A stretch of 64,000 nt of DNA from CALINF01 sp039990395 (GTDB taxonomy: Bacteria; Pseudomonadota; Gammaproteobacteria; Pseudomonadales; Halieaceae): the NCBI GenBank assembly GCA_039990395.1, contig JBDXFZ010000146.1, forward strand, positions 558,001-622,000, read 5' to 3'. Positions 43,489 to 51,731 of this stretch are shown here, piece after piece. The stretch's first letter is position 1, and each line of letters begins with the position of its first letter. Both the position numbers and the translations under genes were made by a program. The notes below the pieces were generated by a model. That model was not told the origin of the DNA. It did no database searches and saw only the letters and a program-made list of their open reading frames with translations.

Positions 43489-45234
43489 ATGAAACGCGTA
43501 TCGCTAGTCATCCTGATAATGTTCTCTGGCCTGATGGCCTGCAGCTCTGATAATTCCCCTAAACAAACTGCAGAGAGTAAATCCGCTGGCGAAGCGTCTG
43601 CACCATTGGCCACCACAGCTGATAGCGCTGAGTTGGATAAGGCTGCATTGATCGCAAAAGCCGGTGCGCCAATGCTTGATGGATTGGGTGACTTCTCTCA
43701 TCCGATCACAACGTCGATAGACGGAGTTCAGCGCTATTTCGATCAGGGCATGATTATGGCTGCTGGATTTAATCATGCAGAATCGATACGCGCGTTCAAA
43801 GCGGCGCAGCGGCTCGATCCCAGTTGTGCCATGTGTTACTGGGGAGAAGCGCTGGCGAGCGGTCCAAATATCAATGTAACCAGTAAGGGCAGGGCGATCA
43901 TGATGCCTGATGCCCGTCAGTCAGCTTTTTCGGCGATTCAAAAAGCACAAGCTAACAGCCAGGGTGTGACCCAGGTAGAGAAAGACTATATTGCGGCGCA
44001 GGCAACGCGTTACAACGGCGACCCTGATACAGAGCGGCAGCCATTAGATCTTGCCTATGCGCAGGCGATGCGAGAGCTGGCGGCAAAGTATCCGAATGAC
44101 GATGATGCGCAGGCCATGTTTGCAGAGGCAATGATGAATACCATGCCCTGGAACTATTGGCTGGACGGCAGCAATCCTAAGCCGGAAACGAAGGAAGTCA
44201 TCAATGCGCTGGAAACCGTTATGGCGCGCAACCCACGGCACCCGCTCGCGCTGCATTTGTATATACATGCGGTAGAAGCATCGTCTAACCCTGCGCGCGC
44301 AGAGGTTGCGGCAGATACGCTGGCCAATCTGGTACCCGGTTCTGGGCACCTTGTACACATGCCCTCACATATTTATTGGCGCATTGGCCGTTATTATGAT
44401 GCTTCAGAGGCTAATGTTAGAGCCGCTAAAGTCGATGAAGATTATATCGCGCAATGTAATGCGCAAGGCTTCTATCCCGCGCTGTACTACCCCCACAATA
44501 TTCATTTCCTATGGGCTTCAGCAAGTATGGAAGGCCGTAGTGCTGTAGCAATAGAAGCGGGACGCAAGGTAGCTGCGAATGTCCGGCTAGAGCAAATACA
44601 GCAGTTTCCTACGATCGAATTCTTTCAGACCGTACCGATATTGTCGCTAGTACGCTTTGCTCAGTGGGATGCAATCATGGCTGAGCCCAAGCCCCCGGAA
44701 GAGCTTCCGTTCTCGCGGGCAATATGGCACTACGCTCGTGCTGTTGCTCTAGTGCGAATGGAGCAGCTCGAGCAGGCGCAGGAAGAAATAGTGGCCATGG
44801 CTCCGCTTATGGATAACGAATCAATCTGGTTTTTAGATGGAAACGATTATCCGGCGAGCCAAGTTCTGGCAATAGCCAGCGCATTGGCTCAAGGAGAGCT
44901 AGCGTTAGCGCAGCGGCAGATGGATGAGGCTATTGCGAACTTTACTGCCGCCGTGGTGGCGCAAGATGAACTGCCCTATACCGAACCGCCTTTCTGGTAC
45001 TACCCAAGCCGTCAGTCTTTGGGACACGCTCTTCTGTTGGCCAAGGACTTTGCCGCAGCCGAAGAGGTCTATCGAAAAGATCTTGCTCAGTACCCCCGCA
45101 ACGGCTGGTCTCTCTTTGGTCTGGCTCTCAGCCTAGAGGGGCAGGACAAGCAAGAGGAAGCCGCCGTGGTAAGAGCCCGGTTTGCAAATATCTGGGAGCG
45201 CTCTGACGTGACGCTAACCTCGTCAATTTTGTAG
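43489..45234 (+). CDS. TPR-repeat lipoprotein, unknown function
   Basis: A 581-residue protein from the ATG at 43489, which has GAAGGAG upstream. The lipobox is L-M-A-C near residue 18. A low-complexity linker (about 20-60) leads to TPR-like helices throughout: F-D-Q-G-M-I-M-A-A-G-F-N-H-A-E-S, D-P-S-C-A-M-C-Y-W-G-E-A (about 103-114), L-A-L-H-L-Y-I-H-A-V-E, and late A-E-E-V-Y-R-K-D-L-A. The C-x-x-C is a usual feature of this TPR family and may hold haem or metal, though no C-x-x-C-H is present. It lies about 90 bases after the HupE gene. Confidence 0.75.
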   Translation: MKRVSLVILIMFSGLMACSSDNSPKQTAESKSAGEASAPLATTADSAELDKAALIAKAGAPMLDGLGDFSHPITTSIDGVQRYFDQGMIMAAGFNHAESIRAFKAAQRLDPSCAMCYWGEALASGPNINVTSKGRAIMMPDARQSAFSAIQKAQANSQGVTQVEKDYIAAQATRYNGDPDTERQPLDLAYAQAMRELAAKYPNDDDAQAMFAEAMMNTMPWNYWLDGSNPKPETKEVINALETVMARNPRHPLALHLYIHAVEASSNPARAEVAADTLANLVPGSGHLVHMPSHIYWRIGRYYDASEANVRAAKVDEDYIAQCNAQGFYPALYYPHNIHFLWASASMEGRSAVAIEAGRKVAANVRLEQIQQFPTIEFFQTVPILSLVRFAQWDAIMAEPKPPEELPFSRAIWHYARAVALVRMEQLEQAQEEIVAMAPLMDNESIWFLDGNDYPASQVLAIASALAQGELALAQRQMDEAIANFTAAVVAQDELPYTEPPFWYYPSRQSLGHALLLAKDFAAAEEVYRKDLAQYPRNGWSLFGLALSLEGQDKQEEAAVVRARFANIWERSDVTLTSSIL

Positions 45235-45283
45235 TGAACCCTCGATGCTCGCAACGGTTGAACGTTAGACGATAGCGGCGCGA

Positions 45284-46072
45284 TCAGGGGTTGCCCGGCC
45301 AGTCTTCCATCTCGATCAGAGGGTGAAGCGCAAGACGAACACCCTCTTTGATGTGGTCTTCGTTCTCGAGCATATTCCGGCGCCGCACGTACCTGCCCTG
45401 TGAAGAACGAGTGTCGATGGCATCGGTCGCATCCAGACCGCCGCGGCTAGTAAAGAGACGCTGTAGTTCCATGTCGTAAATGCTGATTTGTAATGAAGCC
45501 GCGGATACGGGTGCACTCCAGTTAAAATCTGCACTCACACCGTTGCCAGTACCTTGCAATGCAGGCTTGCGCGTCACGCCATCCCAGCGCGCCAGGTGTT
45601 TCAGGCCTCCATTGAACGCGGTTTCAATCTCTACCAGGTCAGTAAACACAAATGCATCGAGCTTGGACTCTTCCTGTAACCGATCACGCACACTGATCAT
45701 GATCTGAGAGAAAGTACGTACGTTCATCTTGCCGGTTGTTGGATCAACAGGGTCCCCGAAGGCGCGCACGGCTGTATTCCAGGCTTGCGTGAACTGTCTT
45801 TGGGGCAAAACTTTAATGCCGTTGTCTTTTAGGTAAACACTGACATAGCCGTCAATGCGCGCCTCTTCTTTAGCGAGGTAATTGCGAGAGGGCGCTCCCA
45901 GATTGACGTTGGCGAGAATCACTGTTTTTACCGGGTTGGCTGCCAATCGCTCTTCATTGATCTCCCATGCAACGACGGTCGGATTGTAGGTGACACCGCC
46001 AGCGCAGCCGGAAATAAGGGTAATAAATCCAGCTGCAATGGCGAATCGGCTTAGGAGGCAAAGTGGACGCAT
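45284..46072 (-). CDS. Lipoprotein of unknown function
   Basis: A 262-residue protein from the ATG at 46072; a longer frame to 46282 overlaps the next gene and is rejected. A signal with lipobox L-I-S-G-C places it at a membrane. Later parts have V-K-T-V-I-L-A-N-V-N-L-G-A-P-S-R and S-I-Y-D-M-E-L-Q-R-L-F-T-S-R-G-G-L-D. It resembles other exported lipoproteins that mix beta sheets with charged turns, but no named family is recognised. Confidence 0.72.
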   Translation of the reverse strand: MRPLCLLSRFAIAAGFITLISGCAGGVTYNPTVVAWEINEERLAANPVKTVILANVNLGAPSRNYLAKEEARIDGYVSVYLKDNGIKVLPQRQFTQAWNTAVRAFGDPVDPTTGKMNVRTFSQIMISVRDRLQEESKLDAFVFTDLVEIETAFNGGLKHLARWDGVTRKPALQGTGNGVSADFNWSAPVSAASLQISIYDMELQRLFTSRGGLDATDAIDTRSSQGRYVRRRNMLENEDHIKEGVRLALHPLIEMEDWPGNP

Positions 46073-46136
46073 GACAGATTCCGTTACATTATAGTGCGTC
46101 GCATGGTAGCAAAAACTGGGAGAGGAGGCAGCGATT

Positions 46137-46910
46137 ATGACCGTAAAACTGCATGACAGCGTGTTGGGCGAGGGTCCTGATGTTGTTTTGCTGCATGGGT
46201 TATTTGGCATGGGAAGTAATCTGGGCTCTCTCGCCCGGGCGCTGCAGGGGCGATATCGTGTACACAGCGTAGATCTACCCAACCACGGGCATTCCGGCTG
46301 GCTGGACGAGGCGTCGCTGGTGGCTCAGGCGCAATGCGTTGCGCAATGGCTGGATGAACGCCACCTTCATTCTGCTACCTTCGTCGGCCATTCTCTAGGG
46401 GGTAAGGTTGCGATGCAGCTGGCACTGCAACAGCCGCTGAAAGTAGATGCCTTGGTGGTAGCAGACATCGCACCGGTGAGTTATGAGAGTAGTCACGATG
46501 ATGTATTCGCGGCACTCGATGCAGTAGCTGGGCGACCTGTGAGCTCACGAGCAGACGCCGCTGCAATAATGGCGCAGTTCATAGAGGAGGATATGGTCAC
46601 CCAGTTTCTATTACTCAGCCTTCAGCGCGATAATGACGGTACCTATCACTGGCGCTTCAATTTGCAGGGGCTCAAGGACAATTACGCAGCGGTTCGAGAA
46701 GCGCCGGAGCTTGATATTCCCTACGATGGCCCCACACTGTTCATCGCAGGGGGAGACTCGCCTTACATCACTCCTAAATATCACGCGGCTATCGAGACCT
46801 GCTTTCCATCATCGTCGATTAGGGTGATGCCTGGCTGTGGTCACTGGCTGCATGCGCAGGATCCCAACACATTCAATGCCCTGGTGGGCGACTTTTTGGA
46901 CAGCATCTAA
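46137..46910 (+). CDS. Alpha/beta hydrolase, YbfF esterase-like
   Basis: A 257-residue serine hydrolase. V-V-L-L-H-G-L-F-G-M-G-S-N-L-G (residues about 16-30) gives the oxyanion region, S86 in G-H-S-L-G-G-K is the nucleophile, and the last H lies in G-C-G-H-W-L-H-A-Q-D-P (about 234-244). This matches the YbfF acyl-CoA/ester hydrolase group. A very strong site (GAGGAGG) precedes the ATG. It is the first of three tightly packed genes, its stop overlapping the next start (TAATG). Confidence 0.88.
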   Translation: MTVKLHDSVLGEGPDVVLLHGLFGMGSNLGSLARALQGRYRVHSVDLPNHGHSGWLDEASLVAQAQCVAQWLDERHLHSATFVGHSLGGKVAMQLALQQPLKVDALVVADIAPVSYESSHDDVFAALDAVAGRPVSSRADAAAIMAQFIEEDMVTQFLLLSLQRDNDGTYHWRFNLQGLKDNYAAVREAPELDIPYDGPTLFIAGGDSPYITPKYHAAIETCFPSSSIRVMPGCGHWLHAQDPNTFNALVGDFLDSI

Positions 46911-47332
46911 TGACAGATATTCAAACCCCTGATGGTTTCAAGCAACTGAAGGGTATCAGCCCGGCGGAAGATGATATTGGCCCATTTTTCTATCGCAAAG
47001 AAGGCGAGGGTAAATTGCGCATGGGGTTTCGTGTTAAGGCAAAGAACTGCAATGGAATAGGTTCGGCCCACGGTGGTGTCATGATGGCCTTTGCAGATTA
47101 TGTCGCAACAATGGTTGCGCTAAGCGGCGTTAAGGAAAACTGCGCGACGATCAGCTGTACGACCGACTTTATGGGAGCTGCGCTAGAAGGAGACTGGGTA
47201 GAAGGCACCGCCGAAGTTATGCGAAGAACAAAGTCACTCACTTTCGTGCGCGGTGACCTACGCGTAGCGGAGGATTGCAAAATGACCTTTCAGGTCGTGA
47301 TGCGACGCTTGTCCAAGCCGGGAAGCAGCTAA
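46910..47332 (+). CDS. PaaI-type hotdog thioesterase
   Basis: A 140-residue hotdog-fold protein. G-S-A-H-G-G-V-M-M-A-F-A-D-Y (about residues 50-63) is the PaaI-type active-site helix entry; the later G-A-A-L-E-G-D-W-V-E-G forms the second half. It should cleave an acyl-CoA thioester. Its ATG overlaps the hydrolase stop and its own stop abuts the next start, so the three genes form one operon. Confidence 0.86.
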   Translation: MTDIQTPDGFKQLKGISPAEDDIGPFFYRKEGEGKLRMGFRVKAKNCNGIGSAHGGVMMAFADYVATMVALSGVKENCATISCTTDFMGAALEGDWVEGTAEVMRRTKSLTFVRGDLRVAEDCKMTFQVVMRRLSKPGSS

Positions 47333-47659
47333 ATGTATTTCAGCCTCGGCGAGGTAATGCTGGTGATTCTGCTGGGCGCGGCGGGAATCTTCTTTCTGTC
47401 TGCCACACGGGTTCGCGAACTGGCTTTGCAGGCAGTGACGAGGGCTGGGCGCAAGGACGATTTTCAGCTACTTGATCAGACTGTCCAGATTCAGCGAATA
47501 TCGTTAAGCCGCGATTCTGCTGGTCGCTGGCGCATCTGGCGGCAGTACCGTTTTGACTACAGCTACGATGGTGCAGAGCGGCGCCAGGGCAACGTGATTA
47601 TGCTGGGCAAGTTGCTACAAGCGGTTGTCGTTGCAGAACCCCAAAGAGTGCTGCACTAA
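47333..47659 (+). CDS. DUF3301 family membrane protein
   Basis: A 108-residue protein with one N-terminal helix (about residues 6-24), then a soluble part with D-D-F-Q-L-L-D-Q-T-V-Q (about 42-52) and W-R-I-W-R-Q-Y-R-F-D-Y-S-Y-D-G-A-E-R-R-Q-G (about 66-86), the DUF3301 hallmark. The role is unknown. The ATG follows the thioesterase stop directly. Confidence 0.83.
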   Translation: MYFSLGEVMLVILLGAAGIFFLSATRVRELALQAVTRAGRKDDFQLLDQTVQIQRISLSRDSAGRWRIWRQYRFDYSYDGAERRQGNVIMLGKLLQAVVVAEPQRVLH

Positions 47660-47713
47660 CATTTTTAGGCCGCTGTCTTTGTGCAAGATCGACTCACTTT
47701 CCAATTACGCATG

Positions 47714-47736
47714 TTGTCCACAGAATCTGTGCATAA
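47714..47736. promoter_or_regulatory. DnaA-box-like pair
   Basis: TTGTCCACA (47714-47722) differs from the DnaA consensus TTATCCACA at one base. TGTGCATAA (47728-47736) is a perfect TTATNCACA box on the other strand, 5 bases away. Convergent close boxes can bind DnaA, but no other origin feature is nearby. Confidence 0.4.
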
Positions 47737-47790
47737 CTTTGTGAGTAAAGTGTTCAATGTGGCTGCCAGACGCGTACTACCCCCAATCCT

Positions 47791-47811
47791 TTCGATTGAT
47801 CAAAAATCGAA
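47791..47811. repeat. Inverted repeat TTCGATT...AATCGAA
   Basis: Perfect 7-base arms around a 7-base centre containing GATCAA. Possible operator or small hairpin in an otherwise gene-free region. Confidence 0.4.
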
Positions 47812-48095
47812 CAAAAGCAATTAATTCATTAAAAACAGATAGTTATAGCTGAAAATTAAACCCAGCAGTCTAAAGAAGTTGCTAAGTTGTAGCGTTGACC
47901 GGTCTGGCTCTGGATGTGTATAACCTTTGTAGATTCGCTACTCAAGGTAACTTAATCGCGGTAACAGGGAACACTTCTACAGGTGCTGCCAACCATTGTA
48001 AATTTCAGATGTTAGCGCGTACCTGTATCTGTAGTGCGACGAGAGATGTCAAGCAAATTTCCGGGTGTTACCGTTTTGCGCGGAGCGCCCGCACG

Positions 48096-48458
48096 TCAGG
48101 CCGCTGGCCCTCGGTAGACGCAGCCTGATGTACAGGTTTCTCGGATTTCGATGGCACTGAGTTCCGGTAGTGTTGGCTTTAGCTTCTCCCAAATCCACTC
48201 ACACACTCTTTCGCTGGTGGGATTTTCCAAGCCAGGTATATCGTTAAGGTAGTAGTGATCAAGTTGCGCCAGAATCGGTTTGAAGGCAACTTTAAGATCG
48301 CCAAAGTCCATGATCCAGCCTGTTGACTCACCCGGCGTACCGGAGACGAAAATTTTTACTTCGAAGGAATGGCCGTGCAAGCGGGCGCATTTGTGTCCGG
48401 TGGGAACATTAGGTAGTCGGTGGGCTGCTTCGAAGTGAAATTCTTTGTAAATTTCCAT
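48096..48458 (-). CDS. queD: 6-carboxy-5,6,7,8-tetrahydropterin synthase
   Basis: A 120-residue enzyme of the queuosine and archaeosine tRNA-modification path, turning dihydroneopterin triphosphate into the carboxy-tetrahydropterin. Zinc histidines are H13 (E-A-A-H-R-L), H28 and H30 (L-H-G-H), the catalytic cysteine is C24 (K-C-A-R), and later D-H-Y-Y-L-N and P-T-S-E are present. The ATG at 48458 has GGGAA upstream; a longer frame to 48488 is less likely. No other que gene is near. Confidence 0.93.
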   Translation of the reverse strand: MEIYKEFHFEAAHRLPNVPTGHKCARLHGHSFEVKIFVSGTPGESTGWIMDFGDLKVAFKPILAQLDHYYLNDIPGLENPTSERVCEWIWEKLKPTLPELSAIEIRETCTSGCVYRGPAA

Positions 48459-48595
48459 GCTGTTTTCCCGCTTCAGTGCTTGCTGCATCTGTGAAATATT
48501 TGAGTGGCGCTGGGGTCAATGGGGCGGCGATTTTACTACTAAAATCAATGGCTTTTCACCCTGGAAAAATACTCCTGCAATTTGTCCTCGAACGT

Positions 48596-48623
48596 TTGAC
48601 ACCCTAAATATTATCTCTATAAT
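48596..48623 (+). promoter_or_regulatory. Consensus sigma-70 promoter for the tRNA pair
   Basis: TTGACA (48596-48601) and TATAAT (48618-48623) are both perfect and 16 bases apart, followed by a GC-rich discriminator (GCGCG). This is typical of strong, stringently controlled stable-RNA promoters. The first tRNA begins 17 bases after the -10 box. Confidence 0.85.
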
Positions 48624-48640
48624 GCGCGTTCTCGGTTTGG

Positions 48641-48716
48641 GGGTGATTAGCTCAGCTGGGAGAGCATCTGCCTTACAAGCAGAGGGTCGGCGGTTCGATC
48701 CCGTCATCACCCACCA
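48641..48716 (+). tRNA. tRNA-Val (TAC anticodon)
   Basis: 76 bases with the full cloverleaf: acceptor GGGTGAT paired with ATCACCC, D-arm GCTCAGCTGGGAGAGC, anticodon loop CTTACAA with TAC, T-arm GGTTCGATCC, and CCA encoded in the gene. It is the first RNA of a two-tRNA transcript. Confidence 0.97.
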
Positions 48717-48743
48717 CTTTATTACCGAGAAAGTAACTACCAC

Positions 48744-48820
48744 GGACCGGTAGTTCAGTTGGTTAGAATGCCGGCCTGTCACGCCGGAGGTCGCGGGTTC
48801 GAGTCCCGTCCGGTCCGCCA
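48744..48820 (+). tRNA. tRNA-Asp (GTC anticodon)
   Basis: 77 bases; acceptor GGACCGG paired with CCGGTCC, D-arm with AGTTCAGTTGGTT, anticodon loop CTGTCAC, T-loop GGTTCGAGTCC, discriminator G and encoded CCA. It lies 27 bases after tRNA-Val and just before a terminator. Confidence 0.97.
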
Positions 48821-48825
48821 TATAC

Positions 48826-48859
48826 AAAAAAGCCTCGCCCAAACGGGTGGGGCTTTTTT
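48826..48859 (+). terminator. Rho-independent terminator of the tRNA transcript
   Basis: AAAAAAGCCTCGCCC pairs with GGGTGGGGCTTTTTT (two wobbles) around an AAAC loop, ending in six T. It begins six bases after tRNA-Asp. The A-run and T-run make it usable in both directions. Confidence 0.9.
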
Positions 48860-48922
48860 GTATATGGGTAGACGACGAAAGCGCTGCGAGTCCCCACTTT
48901 CTTACCGACAACTTCTAAAACG

Positions 48923-48945
48923 GATTGCGTTATACTAACGCAATC
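48923..48945. promoter_or_regulatory. Perfect 23-base palindrome before lipA
   Basis: GATTGCGTTA and its exact complement TAACGCAATC flank TAC. The centre forms TATACT, a good -10 box, 24 bases before the lipA ATG. A dimeric repressor bound here would block the promoter. It could instead form a hairpin followed by AATTTT. Confidence 0.6.
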
Positions 48946-48969
48946 AATTTTCCTTAAGACACCGCCCCT

Positions 48970-49959
48970 ATGTCCGATGACCTGATACCTGCAGTTCAAG
49001 TATCCAGCGGCGAGAAATTCGTCAACGATAAAGGTATTACCGCAATAAAAGACGGCATCAAGTCCTCCGCTCGTCAGGGCGAGCGCTTGCCTAAGCCGGA
49101 TTGGCTCAGGATAAAAGTGCGCGGCGGTGCGACCTTCGAAAATGTGAAAAACATTGTGCATGAGCATCGCCTGGCGACCGTTTGCGAGGAGGCCAAATGC
49201 CCCAACATGAGCGAATGTTGGAGTGCCGGCACGGCAACTATTATGCTCATGGGCGATGTCTGCACACGTGCATGTCGATTCTGTGCGGTCAATACGGGTA
49301 ACCCAAACGGCTGGCTGGATACTGACGAACCCGCCAACACAGCCCGCTCGGTGGCGCTGATGAAGCTCAAGTATGTGGTACTCACCTCGGTTAATCGCGA
49401 CGATCTGCCCGATGGGGGGGCGGGGCACTATGCTGCGTGTGTTAAACGCGTGAAGGACGAAAACCCCGGCACGGCCGTAGAGGCATTAACGCCGGACTTT
49501 CTCGGTGTCCTGGCGGATGTGGAAACGGTTGTCGATTCAGGCATTGAGGTGTTTGCGCAGAATGTGGAAACAGTGGAGCGCCTTACGCACCCGGTGCGCG
49601 ATCCTAGAGCGACCTATCAGCAAACACTTGATGTGCTAGCGCATGCCAAGGCTCACCGTCCGTCCGTACTCACTAAGACCAGTCTGATGTTGGGTCTGGG
49701 TGAGAGTGAGGATGAAATCCTCCAGGCAATGGATGACCTCCGTGCTGCCAACGTGGACATCCTCACGCTGGGTCAGTATTTACAACCTACACAGAATCAC
49801 TACCCTATTGATCGCTACGTCACGCCGGAACAGTTTGAACTATATCGCCAATGGGGGCTGGAGAAAGGGTTCCTTGAGGTGGTGTCTGGCGTTCTTGTTA
49901 GATCCAGTTATAGAGCCGAGCAGGTGTTGGAGAAAAATAATGTGGGTCTCATTGACTGA
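48970..49959 (+). CDS. lipA: Lipoyl synthase
   Basis: A 329-residue radical SAM enzyme that adds two sulfur atoms to octanoyl groups on lipoyl domains. Both iron-sulfur cluster sets are visible: C72, C77, C83 (C-E-E-A-K-C-P-N-M-S-E-C) and C98, C102, C105 (C-T-R-A-C-R-F-C). The late S-S-Y-R-A-E serine ligand is also present near residue 312. Length is usual. Unlike many relatives, lipB is not beside it. Expression is probably set by the palindromic promoter just upstream. Confidence 0.96.
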   Translation: MSDDLIPAVQVSSGEKFVNDKGITAIKDGIKSSARQGERLPKPDWLRIKVRGGATFENVKNIVHEHRLATVCEEAKCPNMSECWSAGTATIMLMGDVCTRACRFCAVNTGNPNGWLDTDEPANTARSVALMKLKYVVLTSVNRDDLPDGGAGHYAACVKRVKDENPGTAVEALTPDFLGVLADVETVVDSGIEVFAQNVETVERLTHPVRDPRATYQQTLDVLAHAKAHRPSVLTKTSLMLGLGESEDEILQAMDDLRAANVDILTLGQYLQPTQNHYPIDRYVTPEQFELYRQWGLEKGFLEVVSGVLVRSSYRAEQVLEKNNVGLID

Positions 49960-50085
49960 CTGATCTTTGATGATTTTCCTCGTCCCATTGATGCTGCACG
50001 CTACCATCAGATGCGCCTTTTCAGGTGATAGACTAAACTGCCAGCTGGCATAAGATTGTCTTGTCTTCAAAAGAGGGGAAAAAAC

Positions 50086-51675
50086 ATGCTTCAAAAGGAC
50101 GCCATTGTAATCGGCGCGGGCTTCGCCGGGATGTACATGTTGCATCGTCTGCGGCAGATAGGACTGTCGGCAACGGTCTTTGAGGCAGGTACAGATGTGG
50201 GCGGAACCTGGTACTGGAATCGTTATCCTGGTGCTCGCTGTGATGTCGAGAGCCTGGAGTACTCCTATCAATTTGATGAGGATCTACAGCAGGAGTGGGA
50301 GTGGAGTGAACGCTATTCTGCCCAGCCTGAGATTCTTGATTATGCCCGACATGTGGCCGATCGTTTCGCGTTGCGTGACGATATCCAGTTTGAAACGCGT
50401 GTGCAGTCGGCTGTCTACAACGAGCAGACAGGTCTTTGGGCGGTAACAACAGGTAATGGACAGCGCTGCGAGGCACGATTTGTTATCGCGGCGACCGGTT
50501 GTCTCTCAGTGCCCAACGAACCCGAGTTGCCCGGCAAAGACCGTTTTACGGGTGAGGTCTACCATACCGGCCGTTGGCCGCACCAAGCGGTAGATTTTAC
50601 TGGCAAGCGCGTCGGGGTAATCGGCACGGGGTCCTCGGCGATTCAATCTATTCCGCTGATTGCAGAGCAGGCCAGTCAGCTTACTGTGTTTCAAAGAACA
50701 CCAAACTATTCGGTTCCCGCGCAGAATGAGCCGCTGTCACCCGAATTGGTTAAGCGCATAAAGGCCCGTTATGAAGACTTGCGTGAGCGCAATAAGCTGC
50801 AAGTGATAGGTTTCGGCGCTCGCCATCCGCGCAATGATGGGTTTGCGATGGAGATGACTGATGAGCAGCGTGAAACGCAATTCGAGCGTCACTGGCAGCA
50901 AGGTGGGCTGCTCTTTGGGGCGGCTTTTGGCGACCTGTTTCTAGACGAAGAGGCCAATTCTCTGGCCGCCGATTTCGTGCGCAGGAAGATACGCGACAAG
51001 GTGAATGATCCTGACGTGGCTGAGAAACTCTCGCCCGACTCAACGATATTTTGCAAGCGCCTGTGTGCCGACACTGGCTATTTTGAAACCTACAACCGCA
51101 ATAATGTTTCTCTGGTTGATGTTAACGAAACACCAGTCGAGTCGATTACTGAGAGGGGCTTGCGTACCAGCGACGCAGAATACGAGTTTGATTGTCTTGT
51201 CTATGCGACAGGTTTTGACGCCATGACAGGTGCACTGGCACGCATTGATATTCGTGGCAGGGAAGGGCGTGCACTCAAAGAAAAATGGCAGGAGGGACCC
51301 AAAACGTATTTGGGCCTGGAAACGGTAGGCTTTCCCAACTTCTTCATGGTGACTGGACCGGGCAGCCCATCAGTATTAACCAATATGCTGCCCAGCATAG
51401 AGCAACATGTAGAGTTTATCGCTGATGCCATTGCCTACCTGAGAGAAAACGATCTGTGCGCGATTGAGCCGGAACAAGCTGCAGAAGACGCCTGGGTCGA
51501 GCATGTGAACGAGGTCGCAGAAGGAACCTTATATCCAACCTGTAATTCTTGGTACCTAGGGGCCAACATTCCCGGCAAACCTCGGGTATTTCTGCCGCTA
51601 TTGGGCTTTCCCGACTACGTGGCAAAGTGTGAGGAGGTCGTCGCTCAGGGTTACGAGGGCTTCAAGCTAAGCTGA
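50086..51675 (+). CDS. Baeyer-Villiger monooxygenase (cyclohexanone monooxygenase-like)
   Basis: A 529-residue enzyme starting at MLQKDA, where AGAGGGG lies upstream. It has the first Rossmann motif G-A-G-F-A-G (residues 10-15), G-G-T-W-Y-W-N-R-Y-P-G-A-R-C-D (about 39-53), the BVMO fingerprint F-T-G-E-V-Y-H-T-G-R-W-P (154-165), the second G-T-G-S-S-A, and Y-A-T-G-F-D. It should turn cyclic or linear ketones into esters/lactones with NADPH and O2. It is more canonical than the enzyme at 1266 and not a close copy of it. Confidence 0.94.
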   Translation: MLQKDAIVIGAGFAGMYMLHRLRQIGLSATVFEAGTDVGGTWYWNRYPGARCDVESLEYSYQFDEDLQQEWEWSERYSAQPEILDYARHVADRFALRDDIQFETRVQSAVYNEQTGLWAVTTGNGQRCEARFVIAATGCLSVPNEPELPGKDRFTGEVYHTGRWPHQAVDFTGKRVGVIGTGSSAIQSIPLIAEQASQLTVFQRTPNYSVPAQNEPLSPELVKRIKARYEDLRERNKLQVIGFGARHPRNDGFAMEMTDEQRETQFERHWQQGGLLFGAAFGDLFLDEEANSLAADFVRRKIRDKVNDPDVAEKLSPDSTIFCKRLCADTGYFETYNRNNVSLVDVNETPVESITERGLRTSDAEYEFDCLVYATGFDAMTGALARIDIRGREGRALKEKWQEGPKTYLGLETVGFPNFFMVTGPGSPSVLTNMLPSIEQHVEFIADAIAYLRENDLCAIEPEQAAEDAWVEHVNEVAEGTLYPTCNSWYLGANIPGKPRVFLPLLGFPDYVAKCEEVVAQGYEGFKLS

Positions 51676-51690
51676 GTGTAGGGCGAGCTA

Positions 51691-51718
51691 GCGCAGGAAG
51701 CCGGTTGGCTTGCTGCGC
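51691..51718. terminator. Hairpin between convergent genes
   Basis: GCGCAG-g-AAGCC (51691-51702) pairs with GGCTT-g-CTGCGC (51707-51718) around GGTT, with one G-G mismatch. It lies between the monooxygenase stop and the DUF3313 stop. The T-run is short. Confidence 0.5.
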
Positions 51719-51731
51719 TTGGTGCTGCAGA

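Larger units (their letters stand above)
47660..48095. other. 436-base AT-rich intergenic region
   Basis: It lies between two converging genes (DUF3301 rightward, queD leftward), so it is longer than needed for end signals. No convincing gene is present; a 77-codon frame at 47895-48128 has no start site or family. It holds a DnaA-box-like pair (47714-47736), an inverted repeat (47791-47811) and AT-rich tracts. An unannotated small RNA or replication-linked site is possible. Confidence 0.5.

Noticed and set aside
47895..48128. A 77-codon TTG-started frame in the 47660-48095 gap
   Set aside because: Rare start with no ribosome site, and it runs into the queD end.
48459..48600. A preQ1 riboswitch before queD
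   Set aside because: I found no convincing pseudoknot or conserved preQ1 core in the leader on the minus strand.
48516..48911. A minus-strand frame over the tRNA genes
   Set aside because: Its translation holds the D-R-T-G-L-E-P-A-T-S-G-V pattern known from false frames antisense to tRNAs.
48763..49428. A 221-codon frame antisense to tRNA-Asp and lipA
   Set aside because: It lies fully opposite well-supported genes and has no domain or ribosome site.
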